Program-made: the position numbers and the translations under genes
In this document: positions 12,541-23,853 of the stretch, piece after piece
Position numbering within the stretch: the stretch's first letter is position 1
Layout of the letters: each line of letters starts with the position of its first letter
NCBI GenBank assembly: GCA_943737045.1
Contig: CALSFV010000341.1
Span: 186,001 to 250,000, forward strand
DNA length: 64,000 nt
Direction of reading: 5' to 3'
Source of the DNA: Parapristionchus giblindavisi
Taxonomy: Eukaryota; Nematoda; Chromadorea; Rhabditida; Diplogasteridae
Notes under the pieces: model-generated
Database searches by the model: none
Told to the model about the DNA's origin: nothing
The model's input: the letters and a program-made list of their open reading frames with translations, nothing else

Positions 12541-12709
12541 GTACCTGTTGGCGAACAGTCCTACGATGGGCGCGACCGTGCCCACCCTCAACACGACCAC
12601 ATCCAGATTGGGCGCACACGAGTGTTTGCGTGTAACGGCCGAGATTGCCTCGATGAGAGGGATCGATGTATCATGTGTGCACGGTGGCATCTGTCATCAA
12701 TGAGAGCAG

Positions 12710-12740
<31 letters not shown>

Positions 12741-12763
12741 ATAATAATAATAATAATAATAAT

Positions 12764-12880
12764 CACTTTGCGATTCTTGCGCGGAATCTTTCCCATCTAA
12801 CTATTATCGATTAATTGATAGATTTGACTGGTGGAATAATCGATAAAAGGTTAAAATTCATCATTCATCGATTTATCATC
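12764..12880 (-). repeat. Duplicated 5' end of the coiled-coil gene
   Basis: About 117 bp closely matches 11526-11640: the first ten or so codons of the coiled-coil gene (read as GCGATTCTTGCGCGG on plus), its ATG and the upstream region with ATCGATTTATC. The copy lies in an intron of the SET remnant. It looks like a local segmental duplication carrying a promoter-proximal fragment. Confidence 0.7.
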
Positions 12881-13114
12881 GGGTATTTAATAAAGAATTT
12901 CTGATCGAATGATTGAGTAAAGTAGGCGCAAATGAAGCTATATCAAATGGCTGAAACACAAACCCGCACAGTGTTCCTTGACAGTGAGACCATATTGATG
13001 ATGTCTGCTTCTCCCTCTGTCGACTTCTCTCATCCAAATCATCATCCTCCTTCTCTTCTTCTTCTTCACCTTAAATAACACAATCATAATATATCTTCTC
13101 ACCTCATTCACTCA

Positions 13115-13154
<40 letters not shown>

Positions 13155-13256
13155 ATCTTTAATTAATCAAACGTGCCGTCACAACCGTAGACACAAGCTT
13201 TGCCAAAAATCCTCCTACTACGGTTATGACATCACGTTAATCGGATTTTGCCCATA

Positions 13257-13431
13257 CATTTTCATACCCTCACAATGTGAGGATTGACCCACTATATACG
13301 GCTCATTTTCAGGGTCGACCCACTATATTAAGTTCATTTTTATGTTTAAGAGTACAATTTAAACGAAAAAATAACGATTTTTCTAAATCGACCCACTATA
13401 TAAAAATAATTCGGTGAGGGCACCGAAAATC
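13257..13431. mobile_element. Family A MITE
   Basis: Ends CATTTTCATACCCTCAC and GTGAGGGCACCGAAAAT are imperfect inverted repeats. Interior carries the direct ACCCACTATATA blocks and AATAACGATTTTTCTAAATC seen in all family A copies. Confidence 0.7.
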
Positions 13432-13736
13432 TGTGGTTTTGCCAACAATTTGCCAACGTTCACGGGTACGGACTCTGGTAGGTGTTTGTGTAGGAATACC
13501 CTACATAGGATACGGATAATACGATGGAATAAAGAATACGAATAAGAATAAATAACTAAATAAGTCTAAGAATACCTTCCTCCCTCAGCCTCCTCCTCCT
13601 CTCCACCTCATCTCCACCAAGCAATTCTCCCGCATACTCGCACACAAAGTTGCCTCGGGCGATATCAGGAGTAGAAACAAATTAATTATTTCTAAAAAAA
13701 ATCTAATAAATAAATAAATAAATAAATAAATCTAAC

Positions 13737-15098
13737 CATCGACTCCGAGTACATCCAACTCCTCTCCGGGTGCGAATGAGAGATCCGCCTCACATTCTCC
13801 ATGGAAGCGCCATTTGCCCACCATCTATAATCAATCTTATTATCCTATTATTCAAATCGATATGACAGTATTCATAAAACTGCTTTCCATATAATGGTAG
13901 TTGCAACCATAGATCGAATAGCTAGGTTATCGGTTTTCAAAATGCGGTCAGGTTTTTCGATTTTGGGAAATTTTGGCTAAAATGTGGGTAGGCGTGGTAC
14001 TTTATAACATACTTTTCGAGCTATGGTTGCAACAAAGTAACTATTAATCACTCAATCAATCAATTGATCCATATCAACAACATTATTATTCAGTTCCTCG
14101 ATTGGCATTAATAAACTAATCAACAAAGTAACTTTAGACTACTGATACCGTAGAGTACGGTTAGCACCAATTATTGAGTAGTTGTTATTGATTTTACAAT
14201 AATATATCATGAAAAAAACAAGTAAAAAATATAATATTATAATTAAAATATCTCACCCTGCTAACCGTCTCGTTCATATACGGTACAGTTCTCGAGTATT
14301 CTCATCTTGTAGTAGTTTAGCATGGCGAGAATGTCCTCGAAGCATTGACTCGCCACCTGAAGAAGTCCATATTACATTTATTATTAAATTATTATTATTA
14401 TTATTATTATATTATTATTATTATACTTATTATTACAGACCATGTATTTTTATACCCTCATAATGATCGACCCACTACATAAGACTCTTTTCATGAGAAA
14501 AAGAACGATTTTTCTAAATCGACCGACCAAATAAAAAAAACATGTGAGGGCACCGAAAATGTATGATTAAAGGCGATTTAGGCATATTTTGCTCAAAATG
14601 GGATCAGGTTTGGTACTTTGTAACATACTTTTCGACTTATATTGATAAGGAGTACTATAATAATTAATATTAATATAATTATGACGAAAGATAATACCTA
14701 ACACTCAGCGAGTATTCTCCCTCTCTGCTACTGTCGCGAATCAGAAATGTGCCGGCCTGTCAAGAGTGATTTTTATATTAAATTTAAACACTTTATGTAG
14801 ATCAACTATGCGGTGCTAGACCGGATCAGTAAAAGAGCGATATGAGATGGTTTCACACATTCTTGTTTGTTGTTTCAGGAGCGATGTTCAATATTAATGC
14901 AATGAATCATAAAGCTATCAAGCGATTCAACGATCAAGTAATCAAAATACAACGAAGTTGCATCCAAGTTCATTCAATTGTTAATGTGTGGTTCACCTCA
15001 ACATGGGGTTGTGTGAGCAATTCTATCGCCTCTTCTCTGCTCATCTTTCCAAAGTAGAACGACTTCCATTCATAAGGATCGAACGATTTATTCGTCAT
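13737..15098 (-). CDS. CED-2/CRK-like adaptor, truncated
   Basis: Exons 15098-14997, 14756-14698, about 14348-14282 and 13824-13737 keep frame (about 105 residues). Exon 1 (MTNKSFDPYEWKSFYFGKM) and exon 2 (GTFLIRDSSREGEYSLSV, with the phosphotyrosine-binding Arg of the FLxR motif) are clear N-terminal SH2 sequence of the CED-2/CrkII type. Exon 3 gives the SH2 C-terminal helix (LAMLNYYKMRIL). Exon 4 starts an SH3 domain (GECEADLSFAPGEELDVL). The middle third of the SH2, with the His-x-Ile strand, is absent, and the rest of the SH3, its WW pair and any second SH3 were not found. CRK adaptors link phosphotyrosine proteins to DOCK/Rac signalling in engulfment and migration. ATG follows GCAG, a possible trans-splice site. 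Its last exon joins in phase to the SET remnant downstream. Confidence 0.55.
13903..14037. mobile_element. Family B MITE, reverse orientation
   Basis: CATAGATCGAATAGCTAGG at the left and CTTTTCGAGCTATGG at the right, with internal GCGGTCAGG and TTATAACATAC, are the reverse complement of other family B copies. It lies between exons 3 and 4 of the CED-2-like gene. Confidence 0.6.
14441..14565. mobile_element. Family A MITE, shortened
   Basis: TATACCCTCATAATG at the left and GTGAGGGCACCGAAAATG at the right, with ATCGACCCACTACATA inside. It is about 50 bp shorter than other copies. A family B fragment follows directly (about 14570-14640). Confidence 0.55.
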
Positions 15099-15818
15099 CA
15101 CTGCAAAAATGAATCAGTAAGAAGTCGCAAAAACAGACGACAAAGCGAAATTGTATGCGTAAAGTCATATCGCTCGCATAACTGGGAGCATGTAAACAGT
15201 ACTAGTGCACTACAGAGTGAAATAGAACCATAAACATAAATAAGAAACCTTAGAACTAGACTAGAACAGGTTAGAATTTCAAAAAGTATGAAAGGCGAAA
15301 GTTTGATGATTCCCGGTACCGTATGCAACTAGGTTCGCAAGTCTGTGCGCTTATGTCAAATATTTGATTTTACAATTTTTTAATTCATTATATTTAATTT
15401 ATTTAGATTCTGTCTTTATTTTTTGTTGTTAAATAAATAAACAAATTGAATTGTTGGTGTATTTTCCAAATATTTTGTTCGAACAGATACTTGATAATCG
15501 GATCCATGTCCCTTCAGAGTAAATCAAAAAAGACTGCGCACACTAACTGATTTATACAGAAAGTTGGATCCATAAATACAAATACGAAAATAAAATTACT
15601 ACACATATTATAATGCATATATCACAGGGCGAGAATGTATCATACAAGAGGTTAAAGATGAAAGATGAAAGATCAAAGATCAAATATGATCTTTACTAAT
15701 CGATAGAACGATAACTACGATAATATGCACTCGAATCGTTCGTTCGTTAGATAAACAACAAAAACATCTCCAGTCAGGAATGGACATACAGTACCTAATA
15801 TATACAATCAGTTTGCGA
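15099..15818. other. Intergenic region between RING and CED-2-like genes
   Basis: AT-rich spacer with AAAGATC heptamer copies near 15660-15690 and no recognisable gene. Both neighbours are on the minus strand. Confidence 0.5.
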
Positions 15819-18800
15819 TCAATACACGACTACAGTATCCTCAACATCGTCTCTCTGCTGCTTTTTCAGGCAAGATGTGAATAGACCGGTGAAGCTGAAC
15901 CCCCGAGGAGTATTCTGTCTGGAAAGGGACATGATTACGGTAATTGATCTTTGATCTTTTGCCTTACCTAAGTGCATTCAACTTCTGCTGTCGTCGGCAC
16001 TCTATCAAGTTCTCATCAATAACCTTAAATATATATTTTTGATCTTTGATCTTTGTTTCTTTTTTTATAATCAGTTGATCGATCTTTGATCTTCTTACCT
16101 TTAGTCTCTCTGGGTCTGCCTCTGCAGCTCTGGCTCTAGCAGCTTCGATCATACACAGGGTGAGCGAGGCCTGAAATCAATCGATAACTTCCGTAACCTC
16201 CAATTAATCTACAGTAACCTAAAACTACCGTATACCTGATCAGCGACGTCTGCGTAGAGTCTGCACACGAAAGATAGATCATCAATGATGTCGATTCTTC
16301 CACTATCGCGAGAATCGTACATCTTAAATTGACTAAGTTACTACTTAAACCTTAAGTACCTGACAATTTAAGTTAACCTTTGTTAAGTTCGTAAATCTCA
16401 CTTACCTTAGACACGACCCTAAGTAGTTCACTATAAGCCATCTGCACGTGTTTCCACATCGCATGCCGAGATAGTGTCTTACCAGCCAGAGGAGTCGAAC
16501 CGATTCTCTTTCTGATTACGGTAATGTTAGATTACGGTATCGATCAATCGATAAAATCAATAATCAATCGATAATATTACTTGGACAGTTCGCTCATATC
16601 ATTGAACAAATGAACGAAGGCGTCAGCGATCACCGGGATGGCAGTACTGTGGAGATTTGATGAGAGACACTGGAATTAGATTACGGTAACTATCGATTAC
16701 TGTAGTTCAGGAATAACTATTGATTGCTTCAGTATACCTGAGTGAGAATAGTACTTGCTTGCATGTACAACTGTAGCCTTGTATCGATTGAATCACGAGG
16801 AGACACAGAAGAAATGATCGATGACAAGCTAAAAAATTACGGTACTATTATATCGTTCCGATGCAATCTCTCGATTCCGAACTTACGCTGTATAGTGAGA
16901 GGAGGACGGGGAGATTACGGATAGTACGGCAGCGATTGATTCACGAGCTAAAGTATCCGATCCACGTAGCCGCAGGCGCGATTGGCGCAGTTGAGAGCCT
17001 GAAGAGATTACAATAGATTGATCTTTGATCTTTAATTTTTGATCTTTGATCTTTGATCTTTGAATGTACCTGACAGGCACTTCTTATCTCCTCTCGCTCT
17101 ACTCGTTGTATATTCATTTTCGATCAGTTTCACCAGAGTAGAAACCTTTCCAACGTGCTGACAAGCCGCTCGACTGAAATTGATCTTTGATCTTTGATCT
17201 TTGAACTCTCCTCTTACCGTATATTTTGGATGGCCTGAGGCGCGAGAAGTCGTGCAGAATTTAATAGACGAAGTACAGCCGAGAGTTCAGACATCGCTTC
17301 CCTTACCGTATACTCTTGGGCAGCGGCAAGACGAGACGAAGGGATCTGAATGATGATCTTTGATCGTTGATCTTTGATCTTTGATCTCTTACCGCCATCT
17401 TATTGTTTCTTCTCACAGCATCTCCCATTTCCGTAGTCATCTCCAACAATCTACCCTGATCGTGTGCAGCATTCATTTGTTCGGTCTCAACCTGAATGTA
17501 AGGATACTGTATTTGCCGTAATCAATCAATAATATGTTCATCGATCGATAATCGATATTCTACCGTACCTGAAGTCTCGAGATCAGCTCATGACCATTGT
17601 GGGCGTCCACACAACATTCCAGACAAGACAAAGACTGCAATTATTGATTGATTAAATGACCTTTAATTGTGCAATATAACGAACATAAAAGTTTCCAATC
17701 ATGATCATTGACTATCATTGACTTGCTAATCATGAAAACTGTCTAACATGATAAAAAAACTCTAATCTGATTATCCTACCAATGCTATAACAATATAATA
17801 GCATTAATTTAATCACTCACTAGATATAGTCCTCTGTTGCATTTGAGGCAACTCCTAGCAGTCCTCTGAATCGTCTTCTCACTCAATCTTCTATTGCAAT
17901 CGCAACATCGAATCACGGCTTCCTTGCGGCTGCAAAAGATTACTTCCGATGCGGGGAATCGAACCCCGGCCTTGCGGGTGAGAGCCGCAAATCCTAACCA
18001 CTAGACCACATCGGATGATGCTCACCTTCGCTTGCTAGTCAGTGTAGTATTAAGGACAAAGCTTCGATCATTCATCGACTCATTAGGCTCTCCCGTCAAA
18101 CGAATCACAGTGACGTTTGATTCTTTTGATCTACTTTGATATTCGATCATTTCTGGAAATCAATCGATAAATCAATAATATGATTAATATTATAACTCAC
18201 TACATAGGTCAAAGTTGGTGGGAGCTGTTATAGCCGTATTGGCTGGAAACGAAGACCGGCAAGTAGGACATGATATCGAATCGAGTAGATAATACTGCAG
18301 ATATGGTTATTATTGATTGATCTTGTGATCTTTGATCTTTGATATTTGTTCTTTGATCTTTGATATTTGATCTACTATGGTTCAATGAATCTATCGATAG
18401 ATCCCCTTTCCACTTTTTGCTGTCATTGCTTATTGTATCTATTCACACTTTCAAATTGTCGCCTCTCTCCCTCTTCCTCTCTCCCTCTCCTTATTCCATA
18501 TGGGTAGCTCTATGGGCTATTCACGCCCGCAAGTTTTTGCCCACCCTGAAAGGCATTGAATACGGAGAGACATGGAAATGAAGCATAAGGCTTCAGAAAG
18601 ATTCAAAGATTCACTTCTACAATGATTTCGTATTATGTTGAAGAGACAGAAACCGATAGAAACTATCTCTTACAGGAAATTTATTACTAGAGAATCTGTC
18701 AATTATAGAGGGAAAAGAGGGATAAGGATAACTCTGTAAAGGAATGTCAAGGAATGCTGGTTATAACGCTTCGATGCACAAAGGTTTGAACACTGTGTTA

Positions 18801-19538
18801 TGATAGGCTGTTGGAGAAGTGTAAAACTAAACGATGCAAAGCAAATCGATATTTTTCCGTATCTACCGTATCCTGATACCGTACCACACGATATTTTACC
18901 CACTGTACACTACTGTAATCACAAAACACAAGATGCCTACCGTATCCTACAGTATCTTCAATACCTGCTGATGACAGTAGATCGAGAAAAGGCATTGCTC
19001 GCAGAAGTTGTGGCCGCATGGCAGCAATTTAGGCGGTCGAATTGACGGACGAAACGGCTCCAGACAAACCTGAGAAATTTGATCTTTGATCTTTGATGCT
19101 TTGTTCTATATATTAAGAAAACTAATTCAGATAAAATTATCTACGTTATCTTGAGAGTTACACGAAAGCGATATTGCTATTGGAAGAAGTGCCTTTGCTC
19201 TTTGATCTTTGATCTACCGACGACCACATTCAAACTATTGTAGAGCCTGACCGATTATCCCAAAAACCGATTAATCTCTTTAAGCCTCAACACTAACCGT
19301 TGTTGCATATTAGAGAAAGGAGCTCATTAATCATTGTTTCGGTACGGTCTCGCTAATACGATAATCGGTCAGACAGATGGTCTACGGTAGTTTGGAGATC
19401 AAAGATCAAAGATCCAAGATCAAAGATCAAAGAATAAAGATCAAAGATCAATCTGCTCACCTCGCATCCTACAGAAGAGTCTTCTTCTACGAAAGAAGAT
19501 GACGGAGAAGAGAAAAAGGACGAGGAATCGGCCCACAT
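15819..19538 (-). CDS. RING / B-box-like (TRIM-type) protein, putative E3 ubiquitin ligase
   Basis: Seventeen exons keep frame: 19538-19461, 19069-18965, 18294-18201, 18152-18026, 17929-17821, 17634-17569, 17491-17393, 17345-17218, 17173-17070, 16998-16919, 16770-16738, 16669-16581, 16511-16406, 16322-16236, 16170-16099, 16023-15968, 15918-15819; 510 residues. A complete C3HC4 RING is formed by C25, C28, C44, H46, C49, C52, C70 and C73 (core LPCGHNFCEQC, then SCPTC). A second metal-binding cluster at about 143-186 (RCCDCN, SCLKC, SCLECC, AHNGH) resembles a B-box. The remaining ~320 residues look mostly helical without an NHL, SPRY or other known C-terminal domain. RING proteins of this layout transfer ubiquitin; substrate unknown. 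Introns are short and rich in AAAGATC heptamers, and one holds a tRNA-Glu gene. Confidence 0.8.
17944..18015 (-). tRNA. tRNA-Glu (CTC)
   Basis: Seventy-two nucleotides with a fully paired acceptor stem (TCCGATG / CATCGGA), discriminator A, A box TGGTCTAGTGG, B box GGTTCGATTCC and a seven-base anticodon loop centred on CTC. It lies in intron 4 of the RING gene, on the same strand, starting 10 bp beyond exon 4's donor. Confidence 0.95.
18362..18960. other. Large second intron of the RING gene, part
   Basis: The intron 18964-18295 carries AAAGATC heptamers near 18320-18365, a CTCCCTCTCC tract near 18470 and TACCGTATCC motifs. Nothing coding was recognised. Confidence 0.4.
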
Positions 19539-19571
19539 GATATGAATGTTCTAAAGGCACGAAATATGGTG

Positions 19572-19696
19572 TACAATGATAAGGAGAGGGAGAGGGAGAG
19601 GGAGAGGGAGAGGGAGAGGGAGAGGGAGAGGGAGAGGGAGAGGGAGAGGGAGAGGGAGAGGGAGAGGGAGAGGGAGAGGGAGAGGGAGAGGGAGAG
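19572..19696. repeat. (GGGAGA)n hexamer array
   Basis: About 20 perfect GGGAGA units. The same hexamer appears as shorter tracts near 20460, 20815, 22750, 22970, 25670, 27320, 28375, 28600 and 61195 on either strand, marking 19.5-28.7 kb as a satellite-rich zone. Confidence 0.95.
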
Positions 19697-19879
19697 GCCC
19701 AAAATGGGCGGAGTCTATCTCCTTGGAACAGCGCGAACGACCATAAATCGTGTCTGAGACATAACGGAAGAGGAAGAAGAAGAAGCTAGAGGGAGAGAAT
19801 GAGTGATTATGAGGAGTGATATGATGGGAAGTCATGGATTGATATAGCTTGAGGGCATGTAAGGGGTCAGTAAAAAAGG

Positions 19880-20195
19880 TAAAGGTACAACCCGTTAATC
19901 AAGGCACACGAAGTCCTGCGGGTTATCACTGCTAGGCCAGTGATATTTCAAGGCCAATTCAGTCCGGAGGGCCTAATCTCTTCTTCGGACCTACTTTACC
20001 GCATGATCTAGTCACTACCAATTCCCCTTTCGGGCGCCTTGGTGAGGCGGAGGCGGTGAAACGACCGGGAATCGAACCCAGGACAGATGGAATGATGGGG
20101 CGCGCCATAGACCACTACACCACTTCGCCACCACCTTCGCCCGGTATCTTCCACGACCGGGTTACTGCACTTATCACCGGGAATTCGCAATCGGG
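19880..20195 (-). mobile_element. tRNA-related (SINE-like) element
   Basis: On the minus strand an A-box-like GTGGTGTAGTGGTC (about 20112) is followed by a B box GGTTCGATTCCCGG (about 20074). They resemble Pol III promoter boxes, but the surrounding DNA does not fold as a functional tRNA: the acceptor arms do not pair. Edges are approximate. Confidence 0.5.
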
Positions 20196-21005
20196 GTACG
20201 GTAAATGGTTACTGTAACCATTAAAATAAAGACAAAACAGGGAGAACTAGATGAAATGAAACGATAAGATGTATTGAGATTGAGTAAGATTGAGTGGAAA
20301 AGTGAATAGATTAGAGAGAATAGAAAGATGAGAGAGTGCGAGACGGTTAGAGAAGGACGAGAGAGTATGGAAAAGTGAGAGGGTACAGAGAATAGTATGT
20401 TTATATGCAGATGTTAATCAACAGTTATTGACACCTGCTAATGGATGAGACTGATGGAGAGAGACAGGGAGAGGGAAAGGGAGAGGGAGAAGGAGAAGGA
20501 GAGATTGAGAGAGAGGGAGAGATTTCAAGCCGCAATCTGGCGCTTATTGTTTACCATTGAGAACAAGGGCGAACCAAATTCCATAGATAGATCATTCTAG
20601 ATTACTGTACTTTAATCGATCAATAAGTAACAGATTACGGTATCCTTATTGTAAGTTTTCAAATCAATCGATAATCATGGAAACAATGGATGATAATGTA
20701 TTTAGTAACGGTTGAGTGGGCATGTGTCACCCCAATTCATCCGGGGAAGAAAAAGGATCTCTACCTCTAAAGATAACGATTACATCTCTACCTCTCCTTT
20801 TTAGAACTCTCTCCCTCTCCCTCTAGTATCTCTCCCTCTCCCTCTAAGATCTCTCCCTCTCCCTTTTCTCCCTCTACGATCACTTTCTCAGTGAGTCCAT
20901 TAATATAAACATATAGCCCTTCTTCTCTTTTGATCTTCGCAATTCATTGATTGCGTCGTTCAATGTATTATCCTCCCCGTGTTATGACTACCGTGATAGA
21001 TCACT

Positions 21006-22290
21006 TCCTGAGGAGGGAGAGGGAGGGGAGAAAGGGAGAGGGAGGGGAGAAAGGGAGAGGGAGGGGAGAAAGGGAGAGGGAGGGGAGAAGGGAGAGGGAG
21101 AGGGAGAGGAGAGAGAAGGGAGAAAGGGAGAGGGAGAGGGAGAAAGGGAGAGGGAGGGGAGAAAGGGAGAGGGAGGGGAGAAAGGGAGAGGGAGGGGAGA
21201 AGGGAGAGGGAGAGGGAGAGGAGAGAGAAGGGAGAAAGGGAGAGGGAGGGGAGAAAGGGAGAGGGAGAGGGAGAAAGGGAGAGGGAGGGGAGAAAGGGAG
21301 AGGGAGGGGAGAAAGGGAGAGGGAGGGGAGAAAGGGAGAGGGAGGGGAGAAGGGAGAGGGAGAGGGAGAGGAGAGAGAAGGGAGAAAGGGAGAGGGAGGG
21401 GAGAAAGGGAGAGGGAGAGGGAGAAAGGGAGAGGGAGGGGAGAAAGGGAGAGGGAGGGGAGAAAGGGAGAGGGAGGGGAGAAGGGAGAGGGAGAGGGAGA
21501 GGAGAGAGAAGGGAGAAAGGGAGAGGGAGGGGAGAAAGGGAGAGGGAGAGGGAGAAAGGGAGAGGGAGGGGAGAAAGGGAGAGGGAGGGGAGAAAGGGAG
21601 AGGGAGGGGAGAAAGGGAGAGGGAGGGGAGAAGGGAGAGGGAGAGGGAGAGGAGAGAGAAGGGAGAAAGGGAGAGGGAGGGGAGAAAGGGAGAGGGAGAG
21701 GGAGAAAGGGAGAGGGAGGGGAGAAAGGGAGAGGGAGGGGAGAAAGGGAGAGGGAGGGGAGAAGGGAGAGGGAGAGGGAGAGGAGAGAGAAGGGAGAAAG
21801 GGAGAGGGAGGGGAGAAAGGGAGAGGGAGAGGGAGAAAGGGAGAGGGAGGGGAGAAAGGGAGAGGGAGGGGAGAAAGGGAGAGGGAGGGGAGAAAGGGAG
21901 AGGGAGGGGAGAAGGGAGAGGGAGAGGGAGAGGAGAGAGAAGGGAGAAAGGGAGAGGGAGGGGAGAAAGGGAGAGGGAGAGGGAGAAAGGGAGAGGGAGG
22001 GGAGAAAGGGAGAGGGAGGGGAGAAAGGGAGAGGGAGGGGAGAAGGGAGAGGGAGAGGGAGAGGAGAGAGAAGGGAGAAAGGGAGAGGGAGGGGAGAAAG
22101 GGAGAGGGAGAGGGAGAAAGGGAGAGGGAGGGGAGAAAGGGAGAGGGAGAGGGAGGGGAGAAAGGGAGAGGGAGGGGAGAAAGGGAGAGGGAGAGGGAGG
22201 GGAGAAAGGGAGAGGGAGAGATCATAGAGGGAGAGGGAGAAAGGGAGAGGGAGAGGAGAAAGGGAGAGAGAGGGGAGAGGTAGAGGGAGA
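21006..22290. repeat. 1.3 kb polypurine satellite
   Basis: Almost every base on the plus strand is A or G, except one TCAT near 22222. Units are GAGAAAGGGAGAGGGAGG-like blocks, arranged in a higher-order pattern: a marker GAGAGAGAAGGG recurs about every 110-150 bp, with longer and shorter spacings alternating. Frames stay open on both strands for over 400 codons, giving Glu/Gly/Arg or Ser/Pro/Leu low-complexity products. These are repeat artefacts. The mirror-rich polypurine strand could form triplex (H-DNA) structures. Confidence 0.95.
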
Positions 22291-23720
22291 GGGACACAGA
22301 TAAAAGAGCAGGAAGGACACAATTGACAGTCTAAATCATCATGATATTTGAACTTTGATAAACCCAGTAAGTTAGGCAAGACTTACGGTGTTTAGTGGAC
22401 ACTCAAGTTGTTTATTGTGATTATACCCTTTTTTTAACTCTGGTAAACACAGTAACACAGTAGAGATTTGCTGTGTCAATCATTAGCTCAAGTTGACTAT
22501 CGTGATCATAGCCTTTTCAAAATAGACTTACGGTGTTTACTGGAAGTCCAAGTTTTCTATTGGAATTATTCCCTTTTCAGGCAATAATTACGCTGTTTAG
22601 CGAGAAATCATTCGTTGACTATTGTGAGCATACAGTTTAGATGCCTTTCGAACTCTTTTTGCCAACTGATCAACCGGGTAGTTGCCAGAGGAATCTCTAG
22701 AGAAAGAAGGGAGTGGGTAAAGAAGATGGTAAAAAGAATTGGGTGAGAGAGAGGAAGAGGGAGAGGGAGAGGGAGAGATAGAGGTATAGATAGAGATAGA
22801 GGGAGAGGTAGAGGTAGAGGTAGAGATAGAGATAGAGGGAGGAGTAGAAGGGTTCATAAGTTTGCCAATACTCTTGTACTTCAATAGGAAGAACACATCC
22901 AACTGATACACTTGACCAATTCAAGAATGACATCAAAGGGGATGGAGAGGAGAGGGAGAGATTGGAGGGAGAGGGAGAGGGAGAGAGGGAGTGGGAGAGG
23001 TAGAAGTAGAGGGAGAGGGAGTGGGAGAGGGAGAGAGGGAGTGGGAGAGAGAGAGAGAAGGAGAGAGGGAGAGGGAGAGACTCAGAAGTTCATAATCTTT
23101 CTTCGATACTTGACATCTTGAGGTTATATTGACCAGACAAACTCAAATGGGATAATGAAAGGACGATTGCATGCAATATAATCACTTATCCCATTTGAAC
23201 TTTGAACTTGAACTTAGCTTGAAAAATTCGCTTCGTATTTTATCTTTCTCCTTCGAATCTTCGAATAGTTGTGAGCATGAATCATGGCTTAACTACCTCG
23301 GAAGACTTTTGTGAGTCACTCGAATTGCACCCCTTGGACTGATTTGAGTGAAATCAGTAATGAGAAACAATGGGAATAATTGTTTGTTGGAAGGGTGATT
23401 AGGGCACTTGACAGTATTCAATGTTGGCGCTCCAATATGATAGAAATAGTGCCGACAGTCCTTCCTGCAACGGGTCCACTCACGAAAGTAGTCGTGGAGT
23501 GACAGATAAAGAGCGAAAGAGAGAGAGAGAGGGTACGTAAAAATGAGAGGGCACAGACTGTCAGAAAAACGGTAGAAGCATATGTTTACATTCAGATTAA
23601 AGTTAAAATGAAAAAAAAATGCTGTAAAAATAAGATGACTAGTGGATGAATGTCAAATATCGCAAAACCTAATCAGATTCTGATGAAACGACGAACATAA
23701 AGATGATATGTCAATAATCA
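22291..23720. other. Non-coding stretch with purine tracts
   Basis: Contains interrupted GGGAGA tracts at about 22748-22845 and 22940-23080 and several loose copies of a TTACGGTGTTTA-like unit at 22383-22600. No gene was recognised. Confidence 0.5.
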
Positions 23721-23725
23721 TCTGC

Positions 23726-23853
23726 GGCCGTATGCAAGAACCGTTTTCCAGAAAAATGTGACGTCATTAGCGTAGGCGGAGGCGTTTTCCAAAAATCCTC
23801 CGCCTACGCTAATGACGTCACATTTTCCTGGAAAACTGTTCTTGCATACGGCC
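23726..23853. repeat. 128 bp near-perfect palindrome (hairpin MITE)
   Basis: Outer arms GGCCGTATGCAAGAAC and GTTCTTGCATACGGCC are exact reverse complements, and the inner arms (GTGACGTCATTAGCGTAGG, mirrored) pair again around a short centre. A diverged relative follows at about 23880-23985. Confidence 0.8.

Larger units (their letters stand above)
11963..13653 (-). pseudogene. SET-domain lysine methyltransferase remnant
   Basis: Exons read 13653-13576 (NFVCEYAGELLGG, start of a SET fold), about 13069-12972 (QYGLTVKEHC in one frame), 12690-12545 (HSCAPNLDVV...PIVGLFANR) and 12089-11963 (RPIAAGAELCYDYG, then a Cys-poor tail and stop). Motif order fits SET proteins of the SETMAR/SUV39 kind, which methylate histone lysines. 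The catalytic-core exon is damaged: the classical motif IDPSHRGNLGRY is readable, but in a different frame from the adjoining HSCAPNL, and a TGA stands immediately before its Tyr-Ile start. The preceding exon also needs a frame change between its acidic stretch and QYGLTVKEH. Pre-SET and most post-SET cysteines are missing. Probably a decayed copy; an assembly error is possible. Confidence 0.55.

Noticed and set aside
16883..17080. Alternative frame ALNCANRACGYVDRIL for RING gene exon 10
   Set aside because: Attractive cysteine content, but it breaks phase with both neighbours and reaches a stop; the phase-consistent frame was preferred.
20947..22379. Four overlapping 420-460 codon frames on both strands
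   Set aside because: They are open only because the region is a stop-poor purine satellite; the products are low-complexity Gly/Glu/Arg or Ser/Pro/Leu repeats.
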